A DNA stretch of 64,000 nucleotides from an uncultured Aquimarina sp. (GTDB taxonomy: Bacteria > Bacteroidota > Bacteroidia > Flavobacteriales > Flavobacteriaceae), in NCBI GenBank assembly GCA_947498595.1, contig CANMKX010000001.1, positions 186,001 through 250,000 on the forward strand. The letters run 5' to 3'. The notes below the pieces were generated by a model, which was given only the letters and a program-made list of their open reading frames with translations, was not told the DNA's origin and searched no databases. The translations under genes were made by a program, and so were the position numbers. Every line of letters begins with the position of its first letter. Positions within the stretch are counted from its first letter, which is position 1. This document shows, piece by piece, positions 8,649 through 17,161 of this stretch.

Positions 8649-9269
8649 TTAATCTCTCTCTTTTATTTTTTGTGTATTATATCTCACAGGCCATCTAGGT
8701 GCTATATGTGGTTTATGTGGATTATGACAATTAACACAAGTGAGAGCAGCTCTAGGGGAAGACCATCCTCCAGCGCTTTTACCATGAGCCCCACCTTTCC
8801 AATCTTTAAATTGACCAGAATGACATTGACTACACAATTGATAGCTTCTATTAAAATCAATTGATTTACCAGTTAAACTTTTAAGATTATCCATGTCACT
8901 ACTATTGTGACATGTAATACACTCCATAGTATTTTGATTAGCATGATTGATTTTTATATCCCAATGTGCTTTTTTTGACGAACTGCTGCTTTGCATTTCT
9001 TTTAAAGGTTGGGTATGGCATTCTGTACATGCATATGAAGTAATTTGTCCTTTTCGTTCAGGTATTAAAAAGGTTTCAGCTCCTTCAGTTATTTCTATAG
9101 TGGGGACATGTATATATGCTTCAGACGAAATCGAGGTTCCTTCATAAGCTTTACTCAGTGCATTTATCTTATCAGTTATATTATGATACTTTTCTTCATG
9201 ACGTTGGCAAGAAAGAGTGATACACAATATGCATCCTAATAAAATGAATGAATTAAATTTATTTATCAT
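8649..9269 (-). CDS. tetraheme c-type cytochrome lipoprotein
   Basis: A 206-residue protein with four CxxCH heme c sites at residues 81-85 (CTECH), 117-121 (CITCH), 146-150 (CSQCH) and 178-182 (CVNCH). The N-terminus has a lipoprotein signal ending ITLSC (Cys21), so it is anchored to a membrane on the periplasmic side. The C-terminal CVNCHNPHKPHIAP is typical of cytochrome c3/NrfB-like carriers. Its start codon lies inside the last 11 bp of the NapB-like gene, so the two are translationally coupled. It probably carries electrons between the NrfCD-like quinol module and the NapB-like cytochrome or NapA. Confidence 0.85.
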   Translation of the reverse strand: MINKFNSFILLGCILCITLSCQRHEEKYHNITDKINALSKAYEGTSISSEAYIHVPTIEITEGAETFLIPERKGQITSYACTECHTQPLKEMQSSSSSKKAHWDIKINHANQNTMECITCHNSSDMDNLKSLTGKSIDFNRSYQLCSQCHSGQFKDWKGGAHGKSAGGWSSPRAALTCVNCHNPHKPHIAPRWPVRYNTQKIKERD

Positions 9270-9951
9270 AATTAGTTTTTCTTATAAATGTGCTAGAAGC
9301 ATTTACTTTTAAATCCGTAGGAACATGACATTGTCTACAATTTACACGCTCAGGATGTGATACACGTATTTCTTTAGGAGCACTAGGACCTGCATGACAT
9401 GACAGACAACTTTCTCGCATTCGTATTTGATGCGGAATCATAGGAGGACTTCCTAGTAAAGCATTATTATTTCCTACCGAAGGAGCTTCTATTTTCTTAA
9501 AATTCGAAGCAATAAACAGAGATTGTGTTTTTTGAGCAACATGACATTGTCTACAATTTACGTACTCTGGATGTGGAGTAATAGGTGCACTAGCATTGAA
9601 TTTTTTAACAAAACCTCCATTTTGATGACATTTTAAACATGTTTTGGCTCCCATATTACGCTCAGCCTCTAAAGGATGAGGTATGCTAGGAGGTGCACCA
9701 GGATAAGCCCTATTATTATAATAGGTGTCTAGAGAGCGTTGATGCTCTTTATCAATAGGCATATTAGCATATTCTAATGCATGACTAGAACGTTTAAACA
9801 CTCCTTTTTCTAAAGGTATTGATGGAGGAGCAGGTTCTTTTATGAGCGGTACATATACTGTTTCAACCTGACTATTATCAAAATAGTTCCATAATGTGAT
9901 TGTAGCAATACATATAGCTAGAAAAATGACGATGTTACGAAATCTTTTCAT
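9259..9951 (-). CDS. tetraheme NapB-like cytochrome c (duplicated diheme unit)
   Basis: A 230-residue protein with an N-terminal membrane anchor (residues 6-22) and four CxxCH sites: 105-109, 133-137, 182-186 and 205-209. The sequence consists of two copies of the NapB pattern 'PP.iPH...... (N/E)...CL.CH..........(P/S)HPE.vNCRQCHV': APPSIPHPLEAERNM-CLKCH-HPEYVNCRQCHV and SPPMIPHQIRMRES-CLSCH-HPERVNCRQCHV. Ordinary NapB has two hemes, so this is a tandem duplication within one chain. It is directly downstream of napA (33 bp gap) and should be the immediate electron donor to NapA in the periplasm. Confidence 0.85.
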   Translation of the reverse strand: MKRFRNIVIFLAICIATITLWNYFDNSQVETVYVPLIKEPAPPSIPLEKGVFKRSSHALEYANMPIDKEHQRSLDTYYNNRAYPGAPPSIPHPLEAERNMGAKTCLKCHQNGGFVKKFNASAPITPHPEYVNCRQCHVAQKTQSLFIASNFKKIEAPSVGNNNALLGSPPMIPHQIRMRESCLSCHAGPSAPKEIRVSHPERVNCRQCHVPTDLKVNASSTFIRKTNYDK

Positions 9952-9984
9952 AGAATGTAATTTTGTAATTAGTAATAAAAGCGA

Positions 9985-12312
9985 TTAAGCTTTTTCGATT
10001 CTAACAGCACATTTCTTATAATCTGGCTCTTTAGATATTGGGCAGAAAGCGTCCAATGTAACATCATTAATTAACATGTTTTCATCAAAAAATGGAACAA
10101 ATACTTGCCCTCTAGTTGGGAGTCCACGTTGATTAATTGCAGCAGGCAAAATACATTGCCCTCTTCGAGATACAATTTTTACATCCTGACCGTTCGTGAT
10201 TCCCATTGATTTTGCATCTTGAGGGTGAAGTTCAACATATGCATTTGGCATAGCTTTGTGTAATACAGGAATCCTACGAGTCATCGATCCAGTATGCCAG
10301 TGTTCAATAACACGACCAGTATTAAGCCAAAAAGGGAACTCTTTATCAGGAACTTCAGGTGCTGGTTCATATGGACGTTGCCAGATAATAGCTTTTCCGT
10401 CTGGTTTTCCATAAAAATGAAAATCTTTACCATTATTACAAGCAGGATCATATTTAGCATTGTATCTCCATCGAGTAGATTTTCCTTTGTAGAAAGGCCA
10501 CATAGCTCCAGATTCTTTTTTAAGAACTTCTAATGGTGCCATACCATGTTGGGGACCTTCATGAAACTGTCTGTACTCATTATAAATCTCTTCTACGTGA
10601 TTTTCTTTACTATATGGGAATAAATCACCATATCCCATACGTTTAGCTACTTCAATAGTCATCCATGCGTCAGGAGTAGTGTCTCCTGGACCTTCTACCA
10701 TTTTATTCCAATGCTGTGTACGACGTTCAGAGTTTCCGTACAATCCAGATTTTTCTATATGCCAACATGCTGGTAAAATAACATCAGCAACATCTGATGT
10801 AGGGGTTGGGAAAACATCTGAAACAACCACAAAACAAGAATCTTTTTTCATTCCAGGGCGGTAACGACCAGTCTTAGGTAAAGAAACTAATGGATTAACT
10901 ACTTGTGTCCAAATAAACTTAATGTCTCCACGATCTACAGCTCGAAACATTTCTGTAGCATGATATGTTGGTTTTGAAGGAATACGCTCATAAGGTACTT
11001 TCCAGATTTTGGCAGCTAATCTGCGGTACTTTTCTTTTGTAACAACACCTTTAGGTAATTTATGAGTAAATGTACCTACTTCTCTAGCAGTACCACATGC
11101 AGATGGCTGCCCTGTAAGTGAAAAAGGACTGTTTCCTGGTTGTGATATTTTACCTGTTAATAAGTGAATATTATATACAAGGTTATTCATCCATGTTCCT
11201 CTTGTGTGTTGATTCATTCCCATACACCAAAAAGAAACTACTTTGTTATTAGGATCACCATAAATGGCAGCCATGTATTTTATGTCTCTAACACATACTT
11301 TAGAGTATAATGCTACTTTTTCAGGAGTATAATCTTCTAAAAATTCTTTAAATTCTTCAAAACTAATAGATGTAGGCTTATCTTTAAACTTATAATTATC
11401 TTCTAAACCATATCCCATATTAGTCAATCCCTTATTGAAATTGATATGATCTTCAATGAACTTTTTATTAACCCAACCATTATTTATGATCTCATAACAA
11501 ATAGCGTTTGCAACGGCTAAATCTGTTTGAGGTTCAAATAAAATTGATTTATCAGAGGCCATACTAGATCTTGTTGTTCTAGTAGCAAAATCAATTATTT
11601 GCGCACCTCTTCTGTTTTTTTGATCTAACATTCTGGAGAATAAAACTGGATGCATTTCTGCCATATTATTACCCCAAGTAATAAAATAGTCAGCATGATC
11701 TATATCCTCATAACAACCCATAGGTTCGTCTGCTCCAAAACTTGTTAAAAAGCCAGTAACAGCACTTGCCATACATAATCGAGCGTTACAATCCAAATTA
11801 TTAGTACCTATAGCACCTTTCATTAATTTGGAAGCTACATATCCTTCAGGAATGGTTGATTGTCCAGAAGTATACATCGCAACACTATCTTTACCATGTT
11901 TGCTAATAGTTTCTTTCATTTTACTAGCAACTAGATCTAAAGCTTCACTAATTGGCGTTTTTACATACGTACCATTTTTTTTAACTAAGGCATGAGTTAA
12001 TCGATCTTCAGCCTGGATGCACATGATTTGGTGATACCCTTTAACACAAAGTAATCCTTTATTTACTGTTGACTTAGGATCACCTTTAACAGCAACAGCT
12101 TTTCCTTCTTTAACACCTACTAATACACCACATCCAACTCCACAAAAACGACATGGAGCTTTATTCCATTTAATATCAGAATCGGTAGGTAAATTCTTTT
12201 CTTGATCCTTAGCAAATAAAATACCAGGAAACATTGTTGCTGCAGCAGTCATTGCTGATAGCATCGCCATCTTTTTTATAAATTCTCTTCTATTGTTTAT
12301 TGAAGTATACAT
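9985..12312 (-). CDS. napA: periplasmic nitrate reductase catalytic subunit NapA
   Basis: A 775-residue molybdopterin oxidoreductase that reduces nitrate to nitrite in the periplasm. A twin-arginine signal is present (NNRREFIKK at residues 6-14, then a hydrophobic stretch to about residue 34). The [4Fe-4S] ligands are C54, C57, C61 and C89. The molybdenum-ligating Cys is C180 in NARLCMASAV, the hallmark of NapA. At 775 residues it is nearer the shorter Desulfovibrio-type NapA than the longer enterobacterial one. The C-terminal region (RVIEHWHTGSMTRRIP, about residues 670-690) is the usual cofactor-binding part. The gene starts 4 bp after napD. It needs the molybdenum cofactor made by the adjacent moe/moa operon. 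Confidence 0.95.
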   Translation of the reverse strand: MYTSINNRREFIKKMAMLSAMTAAATMFPGILFAKDQEKNLPTDSDIKWNKAPCRFCGVGCGVLVGVKEGKAVAVKGDPKSTVNKGLLCVKGYHQIMCIQAEDRLTHALVKKNGTYVKTPISEALDLVASKMKETISKHGKDSVAMYTSGQSTIPEGYVASKLMKGAIGTNNLDCNARLCMASAVTGFLTSFGADEPMGCYEDIDHADYFITWGNNMAEMHPVLFSRMLDQKNRRGAQIIDFATRTTRSSMASDKSILFEPQTDLAVANAICYEIINNGWVNKKFIEDHINFNKGLTNMGYGLEDNYKFKDKPTSISFEEFKEFLEDYTPEKVALYSKVCVRDIKYMAAIYGDPNNKVVSFWCMGMNQHTRGTWMNNLVYNIHLLTGKISQPGNSPFSLTGQPSACGTAREVGTFTHKLPKGVVTKEKYRRLAAKIWKVPYERIPSKPTYHATEMFRAVDRGDIKFIWTQVVNPLVSLPKTGRYRPGMKKDSCFVVVSDVFPTPTSDVADVILPACWHIEKSGLYGNSERRTQHWNKMVEGPGDTTPDAWMTIEVAKRMGYGDLFPYSKENHVEEIYNEYRQFHEGPQHGMAPLEVLKKESGAMWPFYKGKSTRWRYNAKYDPACNNGKDFHFYGKPDGKAIIWQRPYEPAPEVPDKEFPFWLNTGRVIEHWHTGSMTRRIPVLHKAMPNAYVELHPQDAKSMGITNGQDVKIVSRRGQCILPAAINQRGLPTRGQVFVPFFDENMLINDVTLDAFCPISKEPDYKKCAVRIEKA

Positions 12313-12316
12313 AGGC

Positions 12317-12556
12317 TTAATCGTTTTGAGGTGAATTGAATCCAGAAACCATTGCCAATAATTTAAGACTCTCTATAGCTTCTATTTTTTCTTTAAGGAG
12401 AATGTCATCATTGTCAGATTTTGTATCTGTGACAATAACAATGAGCTCGTGATTTTCAGAAGGAGTAATTTCGCATTCTTTTATAGCAGAAAGTGATTGT
12501 ATTAAATCGTTTTTCCGTCCTTCCTGAGAATGTGCTAGATAACTTTTGATAGGCAT
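12317..12556 (-). CDS. napD: NapD, NapA-specific signal-binding chaperone
   Basis: A 79-residue ferredoxin-fold protein. NapD binds the TAT signal of NapA and delays export until the cofactor is inserted. The N-terminus MPIKSYLAHSQEGRKNDLI matches the NapD pattern (first strand, then a helix with a conserved G), and the last strand ESLKLLAMVSG is also typical. The spacing to napA is 4 bp, and it is the first gene of the operon behind the Crp/Fnr-type promoter at 12630-12688. Sequence identity in this family is low, so context carries much of the weight. Confidence 0.85.
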   Translation of the reverse strand: MPIKSYLAHSQEGRKNDLIQSLSAIKECEITPSENHELIVIVTDTKSDNDDILLKEKIEAIESLKLLAMVSGFNSPQND

Positions 12557-12629
12557 ATATTGAGTTTAATGATTAGCAAATTTGGGGTTGAAGAAACTTG
12601 TTAAATTACCCTTAAAAAAGGCAACGTAA

Positions 12630-12688
12630 TTGTGACTTGCTTCACAAATATGGAAATCAATAATTCATAAAAACATGACATTTGTCAG
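12630..12688 (-). promoter_or_regulatory. nap promoter with FNR-type and CRP-type palindromes
   Basis: The 385-bp gap between napD and the 12942 gene has no ORF but holds two operators. TGAC-ATTT-GTCA (12676-12687) is an FNR-type palindrome. TTGTGA-CTTGCT-TCACAA (12630-12647) is a perfect CRP-type palindrome. Between them, on the minus strand, CATATTTG (12645-12652) is a 7/8 match to the -7 element TAnnTTTG, giving a predicted start near 12638. The FNR-type site is then centred about 43 bp upstream (class II activator position), whereas the CRP-type site overlaps the -7 element and start, a position suited to repression. The rest of the gap shows nothing further. Confidence 0.65.
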
Positions 12689-12941
12689 TAAATTTTTGAG
12701 AAAATATGGTATTTTAAGTTAATTTTTTGAAAAATAGTTAATCTTTGTATAAAAAACAGGGAAATATTAGATTTGCTTATAACTGATTTTTAGCGCTTTA
12801 AAAATTAGAATATGATAAGTGTTATTAAATTTTGGAAGGATGAAAATTGCTTTTTTGAGGATTGTAGGAAGAGAAATTTAAGAGTAGATTATCCTTGTAT
12901 AGAATTATTATAAATAAGATATTATAAGATACAAAATTAAA

Positions 12942-13559
12942 TTAAATATTGGGGATTGAGTAAGATGTTTTTTTGTTCCAAAGATGATTTTTTTGAAGAT
13001 TATATTTTTCATTGATTGCATATTCCTGATGACTGGTATCGATGAAATCAAACTGTAAGGGACTAACTAAATAGCCACCCCAATAATCAGGTTTCGGAAT
13101 TTGAATTCCTTTAAAAATATCGTGATACTTTTCTAATTTTTGATGTAAGTACTTTCTTGAAGGAATAATTTCTCCTTGTTTTGAAACCCAATTACTCAAT
13201 TTACTGCCTTCAGGTCTTAGTTCAAAATAGTTTTCAGATAATTCTTTTGATATTTTAGAGGCAATTCCTTTAATAATGATTTCTTTTTTGGCATTATACC
13301 AATTGAAGTGTAATGATATTTTATTATTATTTTCGATAGCAATTCCTTTTTCACTATTATAATTTGTGAAAAATATAAAGCCTTCCCATGTAAATTTCTT
13401 TAATAATACAATTCTATTTTTAATATGATTTTTTGGATTATCTGTAGTTAAAATCATCGCATTTAACTCTGATGTTTTATCAAGTTTTTCTACTTCATAA
13501 AACCATTGTTGAAAATGCTGCATGGGATTATGATCTAGATCGTTTAAATCCGAATTCAT
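12942..13559 (-). CDS. pyridoxamine 5'-phosphate oxidase-like flavoprotein
   Basis: A 205-residue protein of the PdxH fold. It keeps the FMN-binding parts: KNRIVLLKKF (residues 46-55), IFFTNYNSEKG (62-72), and the RPEGSKLSNWVSKQGE stretch (about 116-131), plus WGGYLVSP near residue 160, all close to PdxH. The C-terminal motif that in true PdxH binds PLP (consensus EFWQGxxxRLHDR) is replaced by DFIDTSHQEYAINEKY, so the Arg and His that contact substrate are missing. I therefore call it PdxH-like, possibly with another substrate. It lies between the nap operon and the Moco operon without obvious functional tie. Confidence 0.75.
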   Translation of the reverse strand: MNSDLNDLDHNPMQHFQQWFYEVEKLDKTSELNAMILTTDNPKNHIKNRIVLLKKFTWEGFIFFTNYNSEKGIAIENNNKISLHFNWYNAKKEIIIKGIASKISKELSENYFELRPEGSKLSNWVSKQGEIIPSRKYLHQKLEKYHDIFKGIQIPKPDYWGGYLVSPLQFDFIDTSHQEYAINEKYNLQKNHLWNKKTSYSIPNI

Positions 13560-13630
13560 GGTAAATATTTGATTAATAGTTATGTATGAGTGTTTGATTT
13601 TAAATATCGCATTTTAAAAGTAAATAGAAA

Positions 13631-13674
13631 ATGATTTTTATCATATTAAGATCGCTAATCCCCCGCTATGTTTG
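13631..13674 (+). promoter_or_regulatory. FNR-type promoter of the molybdenum-cofactor operon
   Basis: ATGAT-TTTT-ATCAT (13631-13644) is a perfect FNR-type palindrome. TATGTTTG (13667-13674) is a full match to the Bacteroidota -7 element TAnnTTTG. A start of transcription near 13680 puts the palindrome centre at about -42 and leaves about 13 nt before the moeA ATG. No -33 element is evident, as expected for an activator-dependent promoter. Confidence 0.65.
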
Positions 13675-13692
13675 TGTGGAGATAACGTTTAT

Positions 13693-14874
13693 ATGATCAC
13701 AGTAGAAGAAGCACAAGAAAGAATTCAAGAAAGTAAATTATACGAATGTAGAGTAATTGAAGAGGCTATTTCGAGGTCTAATTCGTACATACTTGCAGAG
13801 CCGGTAATAGCACCTATTAATATGCCACCATTTAGACAAGCAGCAATGGATGGTTATGCTATACATATTCAAGAAAAAAATAGATATAAGGTTGTAGGAG
13901 AAATAAAGGCAGGAGATGCAGAACATCCAATACTTAAAAAAGGAGAAGCTGTTAGAATTTTTACTGGAGCTGCTGTTCCTGATACTGCAAATGCAGTTAT
14001 AATACAAGAGAAGGTAGAGGTTATTGAGTCGGGTATTTTAATAAAAGATGATCTAATAGTACCACAAATGAATATTAGACCTCAAGGAGAACAAGTAAAA
14101 AGAGGAGAGGTCGCATTAGATAAAGGGACTAAATTAACTCCAGCAGCTATTGGATTTTTGACTGCTTTAGGAATAACAAAAGCGTCAATATTTAAAAAAC
14201 CATCTATAGCTATATTGACAACAGGAAATGAATTGGTTTCTGCTGGAAATCCCTTAAAATACGGAGAAATTTATGAAAGTAATAGTAGTATGTTATGGAG
14301 TGCACTTAACTCTTTAGGATATAATGATATATCGATTCATAAAATAAAGGATAATTATAAAGAAACAGTAGAGGAACTTAAAACTATTATTAAGTCGCAC
14401 CAAATGGTAATTATTACAGGAGGAATTTCTGTAGGGGATTATGATTTCGTTGGAAAATCATTAAAAGAATTAGATGTAAAAGAGATTTTCTATAAAGTAA
14501 AACAGAAACCTGGTAAACCATTATTTTTTGGAAAAAAGGGAGCTACATTAATATATGCATTACCAGGAAATCCTGCAGCAGCATTAAGTTGTTTTTATGT
14601 TTATGTACAACAAAGTTTAGCTAAAATATCAGGGAATCATTTGTTTAAAAATGATATTCAAGAAGCTGTTTTAAGTGAAACATATATTAAAAAAGGTACT
14701 CGAGCACAATTTTTGAAAGCAATTGTAGAGAACGGGAACGTAAAAATACTCGAAGGACAAAGCTCTGCAATGTTACAAACTTTTGCGATAGCAAATGCTT
14801 TAGTATATGTAAAAGAAAGTCAAACACGATTGGATAAAGGAGCATTAGTTTCTATAATAAAATTACCTGTATAA
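13693..14874 (+). CDS. moeA: molybdopterin molybdotransferase MoeA
   Basis: MoeA inserts molybdate into adenylated molybdopterin, the last step of Moco synthesis. The 393-residue protein begins MITVEEAQERI, the usual MoeA start. It carries MPPFRQAAMDGYAIH (substrate loop), GDAEHPILKKGEAVRIFTGA, the MPT-binding segment TTGNELVSAGNPLKYGEIYESNS, GGISVGDYDF and QKPGKPLFFG, then the ALPGNPAAALSCF motif before the C-terminal domain. An upstream TTG at 13672 would add seven residues, but the predicted transcript starts near 13680, so the ATG at 13693 is preferred. It is the first gene of an eight-gene operon and is followed 4 bp later by the ModE-like gene. Confidence 0.93.
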   Translation: MITVEEAQERIQESKLYECRVIEEAISRSNSYILAEPVIAPINMPPFRQAAMDGYAIHIQEKNRYKVVGEIKAGDAEHPILKKGEAVRIFTGAAVPDTANAVIIQEKVEVIESGILIKDDLIVPQMNIRPQGEQVKRGEVALDKGTKLTPAAIGFLTALGITKASIFKKPSIAILTTGNELVSAGNPLKYGEIYESNSSMLWSALNSLGYNDISIHKIKDNYKETVEELKTIIKSHQMVIITGGISVGDYDFVGKSLKELDVKEIFYKVKQKPGKPLFFGKKGATLIYALPGNPAAALSCFYVYVQQSLAKISGNHLFKNDIQEAVLSETYIKKGTRAQFLKAIVENGNVKILEGQSSAMLQTFAIANALVYVKESQTRLDKGALVSIIKLPV

Positions 14875-14878
14875 TATC

Positions 14879-15223
14879 ATGAAAGAAAATTTTAAAATAA
14901 AAAGTAGAATCTGGATAGAAATAAATGATAAGGTGTTATTAGGTGAAGGAAAAGTGAAATTGTTAAGAGCAATTGAACAAGAAGGATCTTTATCCAAGGC
15001 AGCAAAATCAATAGGAATGTCTTACAAAAAAGCATGGAATTTAATAGATGGACTAAACGAATCTGTTCACAAACCTCTAGTGATAAAAAATATAGGAGGT
15101 AAAGACGGTGGTGGAACTACATTAACATCATATGCAAGACAATTAATTGCTGCGTTTGAAGATATTAATAAGAGTTGTTGGATTTACCTAGATGAGCAAG
15201 CAGAAAAAATCAATGTAATCTAA
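14879..15223 (+). CDS. ModE N-terminal-type winged-helix protein
   Basis: A 114-residue protein equal to the DNA-binding half of the molybdate regulator ModE: KSRIWIEINDKVLLGEGKVKLLRAIEQEGSLSKAAKSIGMSYKKAW is the winged helix-turn-helix with the conserved GSLSxAAkxxGMSYkkAW recognition region. The molybdate-binding MOP domains of full ModE are absent, so it cannot sense molybdate in the usual way. It sits between moeA and mobA in the Moco operon. It may regulate Moco or molybdate-uptake genes; no modABC genes are in this window. Confidence 0.85.
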   Translation: MKENFKIKSRIWIEINDKVLLGEGKVKLLRAIEQEGSLSKAAKSIGMSYKKAWNLIDGLNESVHKPLVIKNIGGKDGGGTTLTSYARQLIAAFEDINKSCWIYLDEQAEKINVI

Positions 15224-15230
15224 TAAACTC

Positions 15231-15818
15231 ATGATGCTAAAAGATAAACTAACAGGAATTATTCTTGCTGGAGGAAAAAGTAGGCGCATGGGAAAAGATA
15301 AAGGGTTTATAAAAATACATGATAAAACTTTTGTCGAGCATATTATTGAAGCATTATCTCCTCTGGTTCATGAAATATTGATAATAAGTGAAGATCGTTT
15401 ATATGATTCTTTAAAATCTGTAAAAAGAATTCCTGATGAGATTAAAAATGCAGGGCCATTGGCAGGAATTTATACAGGATTACTACATAGTAAAACCAAT
15501 TATTCTTTTGTATTAAGTTGTGATATACCTTTGATTAATGTTGAAACATTAAAAAAAATGGTTTCACAGATAAAACCTTCAAAAGATGTAATACAATTAA
15601 GCAGTAATGGGCAACTAATGCCATTAATTGCAATATATCAAAAACATTGTTTAGAAGTATGTTACGAGCTTTTAACCAAAGGAGAAAGAAAAGTAATGCT
15701 ATTGTCCAATGTTTTAAAAAGTAAAATAATAGAGATACCGTTAATTGACGCTAAATACATAGTTAATATTAATACACCCGAAGAATTAAAAAATATAATT
15801 GATGAAATTGAAAATTAA
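15231..15818 (+). CDS. mobA: molybdenum cofactor guanylyltransferase MobA
   Basis: MobA attaches GMP to Mo-molybdopterin to make the guanine dinucleotide cofactor that NapA uses. The 195-residue protein has the nucleotide-binding signature LAGGKSRRMGKDKGFI (residues 12-27), a PDEIKNAGPLAGIYTGL segment, and the metal-binding LSCDIPLI motif near residue 100. Size is normal. It overlaps moaD by 17 bp. This gene links the operon directly to the adjacent nap operon, since bis-MGD enzymes of the DMSO reductase family require it. Confidence 0.92.
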   Translation: MMLKDKLTGIILAGGKSRRMGKDKGFIKIHDKTFVEHIIEALSPLVHEILIISEDRLYDSLKSVKRIPDEIKNAGPLAGIYTGLLHSKTNYSFVLSCDIPLINVETLKKMVSQIKPSKDVIQLSSNGQLMPLIAIYQKHCLEVCYELLTKGERKVMLLSNVLKSKIIEIPLIDAKYIVNINTPEELKNIIDEIEN

Positions 15819-16035
15819 ATACTTTGGAATGTTGACCGAAATAACACAATGTACCGAAGAAGAAATTCCATTACTAAAAGGAAAAGTACAAGACGTAATA
15901 CGATTTTTAATACATAAATATCCATTACTAGAAAATAGAGATTTTAAAATTGCTCAAAATCAAATTGTAGTCTCTAATCAAGCAACTTTAACTAGTGAGG
16001 AAATAGCTTTATTACCACCCTTTTCTGGAGGATAA
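15802..16035 (+). CDS. moaD: molybdopterin synthase sulfur carrier subunit MoaD
   Basis: A 77-residue ubiquitin-fold protein that ends in FSGG, the C-terminal Gly-Gly that is adenylated by MoeB and converted to a thiocarboxylate. The first strand MKLKIKYFGML and the PLLENRDFKIAQNQIVV middle are typical of MoaD. The ATG at 15802 lies inside the last codons of mobA, so the genes are translationally coupled; a TTG one codon earlier is less likely. Its partners MoeB and MoaE are encoded next. Confidence 0.92.
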   Translation: MKLKIKYFGMLTEITQCTEEEIPLLKGKVQDVIRFLIHKYPLLENRDFKIAQNQIVVSNQATLTSEEIALLPPFSGG

Positions 16036-16045
16036 AAACAACATA

Positions 16046-17161
16046 ATGAATCATAGATATAGTAGACATATAGCACTGAGCGAAATCGGAATTGAAGGGC
16101 AACAAAAACTTACGAATGCCAGAGTTTTAGTTGTTGGAGCAGGAGGATTAGGTTGTCCAATACTTCAATATTTAACAGCAGCAGGTATAGGTAAAATAGG
16201 GATTATTGATTTTGATAAAATTGAAATATCTAATTTACAACGACAAATCTTATTTGACGAAAAAACAATAGGAGAAAATAAAGCTCTTATTGCGAAAAAG
16301 AAACTAGAAAGACTAAATGGTAGTATTGAAATAAAGGCATATCCAGAGCAATTAACATATCAAAATGCGATAAATTATTTCAAGGAATATGATATCATTG
16401 TTGATGGTACAGATAATTTTGAAACAAGGTATCTTATTAATGATGCGGCTATTTTAACTGATAAACCATTAGTTTATGGAGCGATTTATAAATTTGAAGG
16501 ACAAGTTGCTGTTTTTAATTATAAAGGTGGTCCTAGTTATCGCTGCTTATTTCCTAGTCCTCCAAAAGGAGAAGCAATTCCTAATTGTAATGATCTTGGA
16601 GTTTTAGGAGTATTGCCAGGCATAATAGGTACGATGCAAGCAAATGAAGTACTTAAAATCATTCTTGGATTTGGTACAGTATTATCAGGGAAATTATTGT
16701 GTTATGATGCATTACAAATGCAAATACATACAATGATACTACAGAAATCGATTACAGAAATCAATAAGATTAAAAGTAAAAGAGAAGAGTTTAGTCGTAA
16801 TAAGTTTTCTAATGAACTATGTAATAAAAATGCACCTACGATTCATATAAAAGAAGCTCTATTGAGAAATAATATACAATTAATTGATGTACGTGAATCT
16901 CATGAAATGCCTTTTATCAAAGGAGATAATATTCTAAATATTTCATTAAAAGAGTTAAAAGAGAACCTTTCAAAAATTCAAGCCAATAAAGAGGTAATGA
17001 TTTTTTGTCAATCAGGTTATAGAAGTAAAAAAGCAGTAGAGATTTTAAATAAAGAAGGAATTTATAATTGTTGGAGTATAGAAGAAAGTGCTATAGAAAT
17101 AGCCAATGTACTTGCAGATAATAAATTAGAGATAAATAATAAGATTGATGAAAAAATATAA
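16046..17161 (+). CDS. moeB: MoeB/ThiF-type adenylyltransferase with C-terminal rhodanese domain
   Basis: A 371-residue two-domain protein that activates the MoaD C-terminus. Residues 1-240 are the E1-like domain: RYSRHIALSEIGIEGQQKL, the nucleotide loop VVGAGGLGCPI, then DFDKIEISNLQRQ. Residues about 270-350 are a rhodanese domain (LIDVRESHEMPFIKG, active-site loop CQSGYRS), a sulfur donor, as in several MoeBR fusions. The usual CxxC zinc pairs are not intact: only SYRC remains of the first and no CxxC follows later, so the zinc site seems lost. PNC near residue 178 may be the catalytic Cys region. It overlaps moaE by 14 bp. Confidence 0.9.
   Translation: MNHRYSRHIALSEIGIEGQQKLTNARVLVVGAGGLGCPILQYLTAAGIGKIGIIDFDKIEISNLQRQILFDEKTIGENKALIAKKKLERLNGSIEIKAYPEQLTYQNAINYFKEYDIIVDGTDNFETRYLINDAAILTDKPLVYGAIYKFEGQVAVFNYKGGPSYRCLFPSPPKGEAIPNCNDLGVLGVLPGIIGTMQANEVLKIILGFGTVLSGKLLCYDALQMQIHTMILQKSITEINKIKSKREEFSRNKFSNELCNKNAPTIHIKEALLRNNIQLIDVRESHEMPFIKGDNILNISLKELKENLSKIQANKEVMIFCQSGYRSKKAVEILNKEGIYNCWSIEESAIEIANVLADNKLEINNKIDEKI

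Noticed and set aside
13560..13692. Possible molybdenum-cofactor riboswitch before moeA
   Set aside because: The predicted leader is about 13 nt, too short for the fold; an FNR-type promoter explains the region better.
13738..14007. Minus-strand ORF of 89 codons inside moeA
   Set aside because: Opposite conserved MoeA motifs; Ser/Asn/Tyr-rich translation without signal or domain.
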